Of a stretch of 64,000 nt of DNA, positions 42,345 to 51,455 are shown piece by piece. Origin of the DNA: Xylophilus sp. GW821-FHT01B05 (GTDB taxonomy: Bacteria > Pseudomonadota > Gammaproteobacteria > Burkholderiales > Burkholderiaceae_C); NCBI GenBank assembly GCA_038961845.1, contig CP152408.1, positions 4,278,001 through 4,342,000 of the forward strand, given 5' to 3'. The notes under the pieces were generated by a model that saw only the letters and a list, made by a program, of their open reading frames with translations, did no database searches and was not told the origin of the DNA. A program made the translations under genes and the position numbers. Position 1 is the first letter of the stretch, and the number at the start of each line of letters is the position of its first letter.

Positions 42345-43467
42345 GTTCATCGGCATTCTGGGCCATCGCGAAGGCAGTGAATCGCGTGCGCCCCAAGGCC
42401 CGGTCATCGACCCCGCCTACCTGGGCGCCATCGCCAGGGCCCATGAGTACGCGGGTTTCGACCGCGCGCTGGTGGGCTACCACAGCAGCCAGCCCGACGG
42501 CTTCCAGGTCGTGGCCTATGCGGCCCAGCAAACCGAGCGGCTGCAGTTCCTGCTGGCGCACCGCCCCGGCTTTCTGCCGGCCACCATCGCCGCACGCAAC
42601 CTGGCCACGCTCGACCATTTCAGCAACGGCCGGCTCGCGGTGCACATCATCACGGGCGGCGACGATGTCGACCAGCAGCGCGACGGCGACTTCCTGACCC
42701 ACGACGAGCGCTACGAGCGCACCGACGAATTCCTCGACGTGGTCACGCGGTTCTGGTCCAGCCCTACGCCTTTCGATCACGACGGCAAGCACTACAAGGT
42801 CAAGAACAGCCTGGCGGCGGTCAAGCCCCTGCAGAAGCCGCGTGTTCCGATCTATTTCGGTGGCGCATCGGACGCGGCGATCCAGGTCGGCGCCAAGCAT
42901 GCAGACGTCTATGCGCTGTGGGGCGAGACACTGGCCCAGGTCCGCGAGACCGTCGACAAGGTGCGCACTGCTGCGGCCAAGTACGGCCGGGCCGAGCAGA
43001 TCCGCTTCAGCCTGTCGCTGCGCCCGGTGCTGGGCCCTACCGAGGCCGAGGCCTGGGCCCGGGCCGACCGTATCTTCGAGGCGGCCAAGGCGCAGGGCGG
43101 TAGCGCCGGCGTCGTGCCGTCTGGGCGCGTCGGCGGCGGCAGCGTCGGCTCGCAGCGCCTGCGCGAGGCCGCGGCACTGGGCCGCGTGGTCGACAAGCGG
43201 CTGTGGACGGCACTCGCCACGCTGCCCAACGCACGCGGCAGCGTGACCGGCCTGGTCGGTACGGGCGAGCAGGTGGCCGAGTCCTTGCTCGACTACTACG
43301 ACGCAGGCATTTCGACTTTCCTGATCCGGGGTTTCGATCCGATCGAAGACGCGTTGGGCTATGGCCGGGAGCTGTTGCCGCGCGTGCGTGCAGCGGTGGC
43401 GCAGCGCGAGCGTTCGTCGGCTGCACAGGTGGCCGAGGCGCGGCCGGAACTGGCGGTCGCATCGTGA
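42334..43467 (+). CDS. LLM-class flavin-dependent monooxygenase, SsuD-like
   Basis: A 377-residue bacterial-luciferase-like TIM barrel. The SsuD (alkanesulfonate monooxygenase) group is indicated by FLLAHRPGFLPATIAARNLA, TLDHFSNGRLAVHIITGGDD and THDERYERTDEFLDVV. FMNH2 from a separate reductase would be the co-substrate, yet no reductase gene is in the operon. C-S bond oxidation of a sulfonate or sulfone is the family expectation; the exact substrate is unknown. The gene starts inside the ACAD gene and its stop overlaps the next gene (GTGA). Confidence 0.88.
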   Translation: MSVEFIGILGHREGSESRAPQGPVIDPAYLGAIARAHEYAGFDRALVGYHSSQPDGFQVVAYAAQQTERLQFLLAHRPGFLPATIAARNLATLDHFSNGRLAVHIITGGDDVDQQRDGDFLTHDERYERTDEFLDVVTRFWSSPTPFDHDGKHYKVKNSLAAVKPLQKPRVPIYFGGASDAAIQVGAKHADVYALWGETLAQVRETVDKVRTAAAKYGRAEQIRFSLSLRPVLGPTEAEAWARADRIFEAAKAQGGSAGVVPSGRVGGGSVGSQRLREAAALGRVVDKRLWTALATLPNARGSVTGLVGTGEQVAESLLDYYDAGISTFLIRGFDPIEDALGYGRELLPRVRAAVAQRERSSAAQVAEARPELAVAS

Positions 43468-44402
43468 CGCTCACGGTCGCCAGCCAATGGTCAGAAGCGG
43501 CCAACGCCCGCCTGCGGGCGCGCGGGCTCACCGTGTTGCCGGTGCCGGAGGGCGTGCCCACCGATGTGCCACGGCACGCGCAAGTGCTGCTGCTCGCGCC
43601 GCCTTTCAAGTGGGGCGGCCGCAGCGCGCCCAAGCCGCCCGGCTGGCCATTCGAACTACAGTGGGTCCAACTGGCGACGGCAGGCATCGACTTCTTTCCG
43701 GACTGGTTGTTCGAGGGGCCGCAGGTCACGTCAGCACGCGGCGTCACCGCTGATGCCATCGCAGAATTCGCGCTCGCGGCCATCTTCGCCGCCGCCAAGC
43801 GGCTGCCCGAGATCTGGATCGACGACCCCGCGCAGTGGAAGCTGAGCACGCTGCAGCGCGTCGGCGGCACGACGCTCGGGCTGGTCGGCTTCGGCGCCAT
43901 CGGCCAGGCCCTGGCGCGGCGTGCGCTGGCGCTGGGCATGCGCGTGGTGTGCGTGCGGCGCGGCGACGCGGCACCCGAGGTCGATGGCGTCGAGCGCGCG
44001 TCAGATCTCGCTTCACTGTTCGCGCAGTCGGACCACGTCGTGCTCGCCGCGCCGGGCACACCAGCCACACAGCACCTCGTCGACCGCGCACTGCTCGCGC
44101 ATGCCAAGCCGGGCCTGCACCTCGTCAACGTTGCGCGCGGCTCGCTGATCGATCAGGACGCCCTGCTGGAGGCCTTGGACAGCGGCCGCGTGACGCTGGC
44201 CACGCTCGATGTCACCACGCCCGAGCCGCTGCCGGCCGGTCACGCGTTCTACGCCCATCCGCGAATTCGGCTGTCGCCGCACACCAGTCCGATCTCGCCG
44301 GACACGCCGGCGCGGCTGCTCGCCAAATTCGTTGCCAACCTCGAGCGCTACGAAGCAGGGCTCGCGCTCGACGACGTAGCAGATCGGGCGCGGGGCTACT
44401 GA
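43464..44402 (+). CDS. D-isomer-specific 2-hydroxyacid dehydrogenase
   Basis: A 312-residue NAD(P)-dependent dehydrogenase of the D-2-hydroxyacid family. The Rossmann motif is LGLVGFGAIGQALA (GxGxxG at 142-147). Catalytic residues are placed as Arg225 in VNVARGSLIDQDAL, the Glu of TTPEPLP, and His273 in LSPHTSPIS. A GTG start at 43464 overlaps the preceding TGA. In this operon it would reduce or oxidise a 2-keto/2-hydroxy acid formed from the imported compound. Phosphoglycerate-type activity is unlikely given the sequence, but the substrate is not known. Confidence 0.9.
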   Translation: MTLTVASQWSEAANARLRARGLTVLPVPEGVPTDVPRHAQVLLLAPPFKWGGRSAPKPPGWPFELQWVQLATAGIDFFPDWLFEGPQVTSARGVTADAIAEFALAAIFAAAKRLPEIWIDDPAQWKLSTLQRVGGTTLGLVGFGAIGQALARRALALGMRVVCVRRGDAAPEVDGVERASDLASLFAQSDHVVLAAPGTPATQHLVDRALLAHAKPGLHLVNVARGSLIDQDALLEALDSGRVTLATLDVTTPEPLPAGHAFYAHPRIRLSPHTSPISPDTPARLLAKFVANLERYEAGLALDDVADRARGY

Positions 44403-44448
44403 CCACGAACGCCAAAAGGGCGCCTACCCACGTCGCAAGAGTTTTCTC

Positions 44449-45318
44449 ATGAACACCACGGTACAACAGCTGTCTTCCGCTCCTTCGCTTGCGTCCGCGC
44501 TGCCCGCGCAGACTTTGCAACGTCCCTCACGCGGCGTTGACCAAGCCATTTCACGCCACGGCAAACTTGCCTGGGAAGTGCCGCCGCCGAAGTCCGACCT
44601 GGCGGCCGAGCGGCTGCACCGCAAGCAGCGGCTGGCGGCGGGCTTCCGGCTGTTTGCGCAAGCCGGCTTCGCGACCGGCGTGGCCGGCCACATCACGGTG
44701 CGCGACCCGCAATGGACCGACCACTTCTGGGTCAATCCGATGGCGGTTCATTTCTCGCAGATCCGCAGCTCCGATCTGCTGCTGGTCAGCCACACGGGCG
44801 AAGTGGTGGAGGGTGAGGGTTTTGTGAACGGCGCGGGCTTCGCCATTCACTCTGAGCTCCACAAGGCGCGGCCCGAGCTCAATGCGGCGGCTCACACGCA
44901 TTCGCTGTACGGCAAGACCTGGTCGACCTATGGCCGACTGCTGGAGCCGATCACGCAGGACGCCTGCATGTTCTACGGCGACCACGCGTTGTTCGATGAC
45001 TACACCGGCGTCGTCACCGAACTCAGCGAAGGCGCGCGCATTGCCGAGGCGCTGGGGCAGCACAAGGCAGTGATCCTGCAAAACCACGGGCTGCTGACGG
45101 CAGGCCGCACCGTGGAGGCGGCCGTATCCTGGTTCATCGCGATGGAGAACACCGCGCGCGCCCAGATCCTGGCCGAAAGCGGCGGCACGCCCAAGCCGTT
45201 GGGGCCGGTGGTGGCGGCGCGCACGGCGCAGATGATCGGCAGCGAGTTCATCGCGTGGCTCAACTTCCAGCCGCAGTGGGACGTGATCACGCGCGAGCAA
45301 CCGGACCTGCTGCTGTGA
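44449..45318 (+). CDS. Class II aldolase/adducin-family protein
   Basis: A 289-residue metal-dependent aldolase fold. Zinc ligands His149 and His151 in NAAAHTHSLYGKTWSTYGRL and His213 in VILQNHGLLTAGRTVEAAV are present, with Glu136 (IHSELHKARP) as the likely acid/base, as in L-fuculose-phosphate aldolase. An N-terminal ~50-residue extension precedes the fold. Many members act as aldolases or decarboxylases, others have no known activity. The 46-bp gap after the dehydrogenase and the overlap with the permease gene (GTGA) keep it in the operon. Confidence 0.88.
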   Translation: MNTTVQQLSSAPSLASALPAQTLQRPSRGVDQAISRHGKLAWEVPPPKSDLAAERLHRKQRLAAGFRLFAQAGFATGVAGHITVRDPQWTDHFWVNPMAVHFSQIRSSDLLLVSHTGEVVEGEGFVNGAGFAIHSELHKARPELNAAAHTHSLYGKTWSTYGRLLEPITQDACMFYGDHALFDDYTGVVTELSEGARIAEALGQHKAVILQNHGLLTAGRTVEAAVSWFIAMENTARAQILAESGGTPKPLGPVVAARTAQMIGSEFIAWLNFQPQWDVITREQPDLLL

Positions 45319-46382
45319 GCGGCGCGACATCCGGCGTTCGGCCGCCCTTGCTGGCGCAGCCCAGCCCGAGATCCGACGTGGCCGCGGCGCGGCGCAAGCG
45401 TCGGCGCCATCTGCTGCGCTTTCTAGCGGTGCGCATCGCGCAGGCCGTGCCGACGCTGCTGCTGGTCGTCGTGGTGAACTTCACCCTGCTCAACCTCGCG
45501 CCCGGCGACCTGGCCCAGGTGCTGGCGGGGGAAGCCGGTGGTGCCTCGCCCGAGTACGTGGCGCAACTGCGCGAGAGCTTCGGCCTGAATGAGCCCGCAT
45601 GGCTGCGGCTGCTGCATTACGTGCAGAAGGTGGCGACGCTGGACCTGGGCTACTCGTTTCGCAACAGCATGCCGGTGTCCCAGCTGATCGTCGAGCGGAT
45701 TCCCGCGACGCTGCTGCTGACCGGCTCCGCCTTGCTGCTGGCCATCGGCGTGGGCCTTGCGGGCGGGTTCCTCGCGGCGCTGCGGCCCGGCAGCTGGGTC
45801 GACCGCACGATCTCGTCGATCGCCCTGCTGGTCTACGCCACGCCGGGCTTCCTGCTGGGCCTGGCGCTCATCATCGTGTTCGGCGTCAAGCTGCAATGGC
45901 TGCCGGTGGGCGGCATGTCGTCGGGCTCGGACGCGGGCGGGGACTGGTCGGCTTTCGGCAGCCTGTTGTCCCACCTGGTGCTTCCGGTGCTGACGCTCGG
46001 CCTGTTCTTTGCGTCCATCTACGTGCGCATCACGCGCGCGGCGATGCTCGAGGTGCGCGGCCACGACTATGTGCGCACCGCCCGTGCCAAGGGCGTGGCG
46101 CCGCTGCGCATCGCGCGGCGCCACGTGCTGCGCAACGCGCTGCTGCCAGTGGTCACGGTGATCGGCCTGCAGGCCGGCGCGCTGTTGGGCGGCGCCGTGC
46201 TGGTCGAGGTGGTGTTCGCCTGGCCGGGGCTGGGGCGGCTCGCCTTCGAGGCCGTCTTTCAGCGCGACTTCAACCTGCTCAGCGGGGTCGTGCTGTGCGG
46301 CGCGGTGGCGGTGCTGATCGTCAACATCGCGGTCGACCTGTTCTACAGCGTGCTCGATCCGCGCATTGGAGTGCGGCAATGA
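45315..46382 (+). CDS. ABC transporter permease, DppB-type
   Basis: A 355-residue inner-membrane permease of the dipeptide/oligopeptide/nickel class. After a cytoplasmic N-terminus it has six predicted helices, with the signature NFTLLNLAPGDLAQVL near residue 60 and the EAA loop GHDYVRTARAKGVAPLRIAR that docks on the ATPases. A GTG start overlaps the aldolase stop. It pairs with the DppC-type permease that starts 4 bp before its end. Confidence 0.93.
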   Translation: MSGATSGVRPPLLAQPSPRSDVAAARRKRRRHLLRFLAVRIAQAVPTLLLVVVVNFTLLNLAPGDLAQVLAGEAGGASPEYVAQLRESFGLNEPAWLRLLHYVQKVATLDLGYSFRNSMPVSQLIVERIPATLLLTGSALLLAIGVGLAGGFLAALRPGSWVDRTISSIALLVYATPGFLLGLALIIVFGVKLQWLPVGGMSSGSDAGGDWSAFGSLLSHLVLPVLTLGLFFASIYVRITRAAMLEVRGHDYVRTARAKGVAPLRIARRHVLRNALLPVVTVIGLQAGALLGGAVLVEVVFAWPGLGRLAFEAVFQRDFNLLSGVVLCGAVAVLIVNIAVDLFYSVLDPRIGVRQ

Positions 46383-47224
46383 ACAAGGTGTTCGTCTCTC
46401 GCTGGCTTCGCGTCGCCTGGCGGCATCGGGCCCTCGCGCTCGGCGCGGTGCTGCTGGGCGCGCTCGTGCTGCTGGCGCTCACCGCGCCCTGGCTCTTCCC
46501 GGGCGACCCGCACGACATGGTCGGCGCGCCGGCGCTCGCGCCTGGCGGCGATCCGGAATTCCCGCTCGGCACCGATCTGCTCGGCCGCGACGTCGCCACC
46601 AGCCTCGCCTGGGGCACGCGGGTGTCGCTGTGGGTGGGGCTGGCTTCGGCCGCCATCGCAATCGTGATCGGCAGCGTGGTCGGCGTGCTGGCCGGTTATG
46701 CGCGCGGCTGGACCGACACGCTGCTGATGCGCGTGTGCGAGCTGTTCCAGACCATTCCGCACTTCCTGTTCGCCATCTTCATCGTTGCCATCCTGGGCGC
46801 GACGGTGAGCAACATCACGCTGGCCATCGGCCTGACCTTCTGGCCGGGAATCGCCCGGCTGGTGCGGGCCCAGACGCTGCTGCTGCGCGAAATGGATTTC
46901 GTGCGCGTGGCGCCCTCGATGGGCGTGAGCGACCTGCGCATCATCCTGACCCACATCCTGCCCAACGCGATGCCGCCGGTCATCGCGAACGCGTCGATCC
47001 TCGCGGCGATCGCGATCCTCAGCGAGTCGGGCCTGTCCTTCCTGGGGCTGGGCGACCCGAACAGCGTGAGCTGGGGCGGCATGATCGGCGCGGGCCGGGA
47101 GGCCATCCGCACCGCCTGGTACCTGACGATCATTCCCGGTGCCGCCGTGTTGGTCGCGGTGCTGTCGCTCAACCTGATCGGCGACGGGCTGATCCGTGCG
47201 CTCGACCCGAGGAGTCGCGCATGA
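46379..47224 (+). CDS. ABC transporter permease, DppC-type
   Basis: A 281-residue permease. The N-terminal helix is followed by [40 protein letters not shown], the DppC hallmark, and a loop with [20 protein letters not shown] as EAA region. Overlaps both neighbours by 4 bp. Together with the DppB-type protein it forms the translocation channel of the importer. Confidence 0.93.
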   Translation: MNKVFVSRWLRVAWRHRALALGAVLLGALVLLALTAPWLFPGDPHDMVGAPALAPGGDPEFPLGTDLLGRDVATSLAWGTRVSLWVGLASAAIAIVIGSVVGVLAGYARGWTDTLLMRVCELFQTIPHFLFAIFIVAILGATVSNITLAIGLTFWPGIARLVRAQTLLLREMDFVRVAPSMGVSDLRIILTHILPNAMPPVIANASILAAIAILSESGLSFLGLGDPNSVSWGGMIGAGREAIRTAWYLTIIPGAAVLVAVLSLNLIGDGLIRALDPRSRA

Positions 47225-48264
47225 CCGCAACACCCGGTAGCGTGGTGCTCGCCGCGCGCGACCTGAGCGTCGCCTTCCGCAGCCAGGGCCGGTGGCTGGA
47301 AGCCATCAGCGGATTCAACCTGACGGTGCGGTCCGGCGAAACCGTGGCGCTGGTCGGCGAATCGGGTTGCGGCAAGTCCATCACGGCGCTGGCCTTGACC
47401 GGCCTCTTGCCTGACGCGGCACGCGTCGTCTCTGGCCGGATCGAACTGCTCGGCAAGCCCGTGTCGACGCACACCGAAGCGCAGTGGCGCAGGCTGCGCG
47501 GCAACCGCATCGCCATGATCTTCCAGGATCCGATGTCCGCACTCAACCCGGTGCTGACCGTGGGAGAGCAACTCATCGAAGCGATCCTGTCGCACCGCGC
47601 CATCGGCCATGCCGCGGCACGCGCCGAAGCCGCACTACTGCTCGCGCAGGTCCGGCTGCCGGACCCGGCCGCGCGGCTGGACGACTATCCGCACCAGTTG
47701 TCGGGCGGCATGCGCCAGCGCGTGCTTATCGCCATTGCCATCAGCAACCGGCCAGAGGTGCTGATCGCCGACGAGCCGACCACCGCGCTGGACGCCACCG
47801 TGCAGGCCGAGATCCTCGCGCTGCTGCGGGAGATCCAGCATCAGACGCAGATGGCCCTGGTGCTGATCACGCACGACCTGCCACTGGTGGCGCGCTGGGC
47901 CGACCGGGCCGTGGTCATGTATGCCGGCCGCAAAGCCGAGGAGAGCGATGCCGGCGCCTTGCTGCAGCGGCCGCGGCATCCCTACACCCAGGCCTTGATC
48001 CGCGCCCGGCCCGAGCGGCGCCCGCGCGACGGCGCGCGCCAGCGGCTGACTGAAATTCCGGGGCTGGTTCCGGCGCTGGGCACCGCCGGCCCCGGTTGCG
48101 CCTTCGCGGGCCGCTGCCCGCTCGCCGTGCCGCCATGCCATCTGGAGCGGCCGGTGGAGCGTGTCATCGACGGCGGGCGGGTGGCGTGCCACCTGGCCTT
48201 GCGCGATCAGGCGCAAGCCCCCGACGTGACAGCCGTCGACGTGCGGGAAAGGCTCGTCGCATGA
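47221..48264 (+). CDS. ABC transporter ATP-binding protein, DppD-type
   Basis: A 347-residue ATPase. Walker A is [15 protein letters not shown] near residue 45, signature [15 protein letters not shown] near 160, and Walker [17 protein letters not shown]. The C-terminal oligopeptide-specific domain is present with a cysteine cluster ([15 protein letters not shown]), which in DppD/OppD proteins can carry an iron-sulfur cluster. Partner of the shorter ATPase downstream; overlaps it by 4 bp. Confidence 0.93.
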   Translation: MTATPGSVVLAARDLSVAFRSQGRWLEAISGFNLTVRSGETVALVGESGCGKSITALALTGLLPDAARVVSGRIELLGKPVSTHTEAQWRRLRGNRIAMIFQDPMSALNPVLTVGEQLIEAILSHRAIGHAAARAEAALLLAQVRLPDPAARLDDYPHQLSGGMRQRVLIAIAISNRPEVLIADEPTTALDATVQAEILALLREIQHQTQMALVLITHDLPLVARWADRAVVMYAGRKAEESDAGALLQRPRHPYTQALIRARPERRPRDGARQRLTEIPGLVPALGTAGPGCAFAGRCPLAVPPCHLERPVERVIDGGRVACHLALRDQAQAPDVTAVDVRERLVA

Positions 48265-49058
48265 CGCCAATCGCCGCCAAACCGTTGCTCGACGTCGCGG
48301 GCATCGACGTGGCTTTCGACGGCGCGCACGGCACCGTCCATGCGGTGCGCGACGTGAGCCTGCAGCTCCAGCGTGGCGAGGTGCTGGCCATCGTCGGCGA
48401 GTCGGGCTCGGGCAAATCGAGCCTGGCGCGCAGCATCATGGGCATGGTGCCCGCGCGGGCCGGCCGGCTGACCCTCGACGGCGCCGGCCTGGCAGCGTCC
48501 GCCCGGCATCGCACGCTCGCCCAGCGCCGCAGCATCAGCATGGTGTTCCAGGACAGCGGTGCCGCGTTCGACCCGCGCTTCACTGTGCAGCGGATTCTGG
48601 AAGAGCCCCTGCGGCACCTGGCGCAGGCACTATCCCCCGACGCGGGCGGCGCGGACACGACCGCGGCGCGGCTGCTCGACGACGTGGGCCTTTCTCGCAC
48701 GCTGCTCGACCGGCGCCCGCACGAACTGTCGGGCGGCCAGCGGCAGCGCGTCGGCATCGCGCGGGCGCTGGCGACGGCGCCCGACCTGCTGATCTGCGAC
48801 GAAGCCGTGTCGGCGCTGGACGTGTCGGTGCAGGCGCAGATCCTGAACCTGCTGTCCGACCTGCAGGCCCGCCGGCAACTCAGCTTTCTTTTCATTACGC
48901 ACGACATCTCCGTCGTCGAGTATTTCGCCGACCGCATCGCGGTGATGTACCAGGGGCAGTTGCTGGAAACGGGCTTCGCGTCGGACGTGCTCGATGCGCC
49001 GCAGCATGCCTATACGCGCAGGCTGCTGGAATCGGTGAGGCTGGCGCGCGCGAGCTGA
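48261..49058 (+). CDS. ABC transporter ATP-binding protein, DppF-type (short)
   Basis: A 265-residue ATPase: Walker A VGESGSGKSSLARSIMG, signature ELSGGQRQRVGIARALA and Walker B LLICDEAVSALDVSVQ. It ends HAYTRRLLESVRLARAS without the usual C-terminal oligopeptide/cysteine domain of DppF, so it is shorter by about 60 residues; this may be natural for the subgroup. Last gene of the operon, 8 bp from the convergent sensor kinase. Confidence 0.92.
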   Translation: MTPIAAKPLLDVAGIDVAFDGAHGTVHAVRDVSLQLQRGEVLAIVGESGSGKSSLARSIMGMVPARAGRLTLDGAGLAASARHRTLAQRRSISMVFQDSGAAFDPRFTVQRILEEPLRHLAQALSPDAGGADTTAARLLDDVGLSRTLLDRRPHELSGGQRQRVGIARALATAPDLLICDEAVSALDVSVQAQILNLLSDLQARRQLSFLFITHDISVVEYFADRIAVMYQGQLLETGFASDVLDAPQHAYTRRLLESVRLARAS

Positions 49059-49066
49059 GGGCTGCA

Positions 49067-50527
49067 CTAGGTCAACGGCAGCACCACGCTGGCGCGCAAC
49101 CCGTGCCCGGCGCTGCCCACGGCCAGCAGCAAGCGGCTGCCGTGCAGGCGCGCGATCTCGTCCGATATCGCCAGGCCCAGGCCGGTGCCTTCGCCCTGCG
49201 TGCCCTGCACGCGGTAGAAGCGCTCCAGCACCCGCGCGCGCTCGTGCGGGGCGATGCCGGGGCCGTCGTCGTCCACCTCCAGCACGGCAGCGGGCGCGCC
49301 GGCTTCGCTGCGGGCACTGCGGCAGCGGATGGTGACGGTGCCGCCGCCGGGCGTGTACTTCACCGCGTTGTCCACCAGGTTGCCCAGCAGCTCGCGCAGC
49401 AGCCATGCATGGCCGCTGACCCATACCGGCTGCACGTCCAGGCCCAGGTCTATGCGCTTGGCCGCGGCGGCGTCGAAGTGGATCTCGATCATGGCCTCGC
49501 ACAGCGCCTTCAGGTCCAGCGGCTCGGGCGCCTGGCCTTGCAGCGCATGGGCGTCGGCGCGCGACAAGGCCAGCAACTGGTGCGCCAGTTGCGAGGTGCG
49601 GCGCGTGGCATCGCGCAGCTTGTAGACATCAGAAGCTCTTAAATTAATAGCGCCTAGCCCAGGCTGCACCTGGGCTAGAGGCATATTTTCTTTAAATTCT
49701 GGTGCCGGCTGCGTGCGGCCGGCGGCCTGCGCCCAGGCCTCCACCTGGGCCTGCAGGCCGGCCAGCGGCGTGCGCAGTTGGTGCGCGGCGTCGGCGATGA
49801 AGCGGCGCTGGCTCTCGGTCTGCGCGTTGACCATGCCGAACAGGCGGTTGAGCGACAGCACCAGCGGCCGCACCTCGTCGGGCGAAGCCTGCGCGTCGAG
49901 CGGGCTCAGGTCGCGCGGCGAGCGGTGCTCGACCGCTTCCTTGAGCGCGATCAGCGGGCGCAGCGCGTGGCGCACCGCGATGTTCATGGCCACTGCCGTC
50001 ACGGCCAGCAGCACCAGGTTGGGCAGCAGCACCCGCAGCAGCACGCTGCGCGCCCAGTTCTGCCTGGGGTCAGAACCATCAGCCAGTTGCATGACGAAGT
50101 CACCGGCTGCGGTGCTGACGCGCTGCGCGACGATGCGGTAGCGCACGCCGTCCTGCTCGCGGCTGTGGAACTCGGGCTCGCGCGTGCCGGGCGCGGGCAC
50201 CTCCAGCCAGGGCTCGCCATGCAGCACGCGGCCTTCGTTGTCGGCCACGCTGTAGGCGGCCAGGCCCGGGCGTTCTTTCAAGAACTCTTCCACCGGCGGC
50301 GCCAGCAGCACCAGCGGCAGCGCGCCCTTGTCGTCGGCAACGATGATGGAGTCGGTCAGCATGGGCACCATGCGCAGCAGTTGCGCGTCCTGGCGCAGCG
50401 CCGCGCTGTCGGCAGAGCGGTAGTCGAGCCAGGCGCTGAACACCGCGGCCAGCAGCAGCGGGATCAGCAGCAGCACCAGCAGGCGGCGCTGCAGGCCCGC
50501 CTCTACGCGCATGCGGGGCATGCTCAC
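49067..50527 (-). CDS. Sensor histidine kinase, TctE/QseC-like
   Basis: A 486-residue membrane kinase: TM helix 1 (VLLLIPLLLAAVFSAWLDYR), a periplasmic sensor (~35-160, 2CSK_N type), TM helix 2 (LPNLVLLAVTAVAMNIAV), HAMP (~190-240), then phospho-acceptor His249 in FIADAAHQLRTPLAGLQAQV. The ATP domain has NLVDNAVKYTPGGGTVTI and VDDDGPGIAPHERARVLERF. Repeat R1 copy F encodes about 22 residues (PEFKENMPLAQVQPGLGAIN and on) in the loop between the two helices of the phosphotransfer hairpin, lengthening it. A GTG start is taken because it overlaps the regulator stop (GTGA); an ATG 6 bp downstream is an alternative. Confidence 0.9.
   Translation of the reverse strand: MSMPRMRVEAGLQRRLLVLLLIPLLLAAVFSAWLDYRSADSAALRQDAQLLRMVPMLTDSIIVADDKGALPLVLLAPPVEEFLKERPGLAAYSVADNEGRVLHGEPWLEVPAPGTREPEFHSREQDGVRYRIVAQRVSTAAGDFVMQLADGSDPRQNWARSVLLRVLLPNLVLLAVTAVAMNIAVRHALRPLIALKEAVEHRSPRDLSPLDAQASPDEVRPLVLSLNRLFGMVNAQTESQRRFIADAAHQLRTPLAGLQAQVEAWAQAAGRTQPAPEFKENMPLAQVQPGLGAINLRASDVYKLRDATRRTSQLAHQLLALSRADAHALQGQAPEPLDLKALCEAMIEIHFDAAAAKRIDLGLDVQPVWVSGHAWLLRELLGNLVDNAVKYTPGGGTVTIRCRSARSEAGAPAAVLEVDDDGPGIAPHERARVLERFYRVQGTQGEGTGLGLAISDEIARLHGSRLLLAVGSAGHGLRASVVLPLT
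49634..49700 (+). repeat. Dispersed repeat R1, copy F, inside the TctE-like kinase
   Basis: AATAGCGCCTAGCCCAGG, then CTGCACCTGGGCTAGAGGCA and a T/A tail, the best match to the R1 consensus. The gene is on the opposite strand, so it is the complement of the repeat that is translated. Confidence 0.82.
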
Positions 50528-51210
50528 GTCGCGGCGGCCCCCGGCTCACGCAGCTCCAGCCGGTAGCCAAAGCCACGGATGGCGCGCAAGGCCACGCCAT
50601 GCGGCTCGATCTTGCCGCGCAGGCGCGAGATGTAGACCTCGACCGCGTTGGCGGTGATCTCCTTGTCCCAGCCGGTCAGCGCCTGCAGCAGCTTGTCTTT
50701 GCTGGTGGGCTTGGGCGCGTGCAGCAGCAGGTACTCCAGCACCGTCCACTCGCGCGGGCCCAGCTCCAGCGGCTGGCCGTGCACGCTGCCACGGCGGTTG
50801 GCGGTGTCCAGCTCCAGCGGGCCAAAGCCCAGCACCGCAGAGTTGGCGGCCTGCGAGCGCCGCAGCAGCGCACGCAGGCGCGCCAGCAGCTCGGGCAGCT
50901 CGAAGGGCTTGATCATGTAGTCGTCCGCGCCCAGGTCCAGGCCCTGCACCCGGTCTTGCAGCGCGTCGCGCGCGGTAAGGATCAATATCGGCAGCGCCAG
51001 GCCCTGCTGGCGCAGGTGCCGCGTCAGCTCCAGGCCGTCGGTGCTGGGCAGGCCGATGTCGATGATGGCGGCATCAAAGCGTTCACGGCGCAGCACCTCT
51101 TCGGCACGCTCAGCACTGCCGACCCAATCAACCGCATAGCCGGCGCCCGAAAGCCCCAGCTTGATGCCGCTGGCAACCATCACGTCGTCTTCGACCAGCA
51201 GCAGCCTCAT
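50524..51210 (-). CDS. OmpR-family response regulator, TctD/QseB-like
   Basis: A 228-residue regulator with receiver (acidic Glu7/Asp8/Asp9, phospho-Asp51 in AAIIDIGLPSTDGLEL, Lys in DDYMIKPFELPELLARLRA) and an OmpR winged-helix domain (LELGPREWTVLEYLLLHAPK, TANAVEVYISRLRGKIEP, IRGFGYRLEL). The ATG at 51210 gives the family start MRLLLVEDD. First gene of the leftward pair, divergent from a TRAP transporter 245 bp away, which makes that transporter a candidate target, as TctD controls tctCBA transporters elsewhere. Confidence 0.93.
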   Translation of the reverse strand: MRLLLVEDDVMVASGIKLGLSGAGYAVDWVGSAERAEEVLRRERFDAAIIDIGLPSTDGLELTRHLRQQGLALPILILTARDALQDRVQGLDLGADDYMIKPFELPELLARLRALLRRSQAANSAVLGFGPLELDTANRRGSVHGQPLELGPREWTVLEYLLLHAPKPTSKDKLLQALTGWDKEITANAVEVYISRLRGKIEPHGVALRAIRGFGYRLELREPGAAAT

Positions 51211-51455
51211 GCCAGAGCGGCGCAAACGCGCCGTGCAAACGCCAGGGGAGAAACAGTGGGTGCCATGCTCTCAAGCCCGAAGAGAAGGGGCGCGCAGGAT
51301 AGCACCCGACCTGCCTAGGGGAAAACCCCGCCGCAGCGTGTCAGCCTTCCTTCAGCGCCGCGCGCAGGGCCGCCGCTAGCATTGCCCGGTTGCGCGCAGC
51401 AAGGCTTTTTGCAGGCCCTGCGCCACGCATTCCGTAGACCCGAAAGGCGCTGCCC

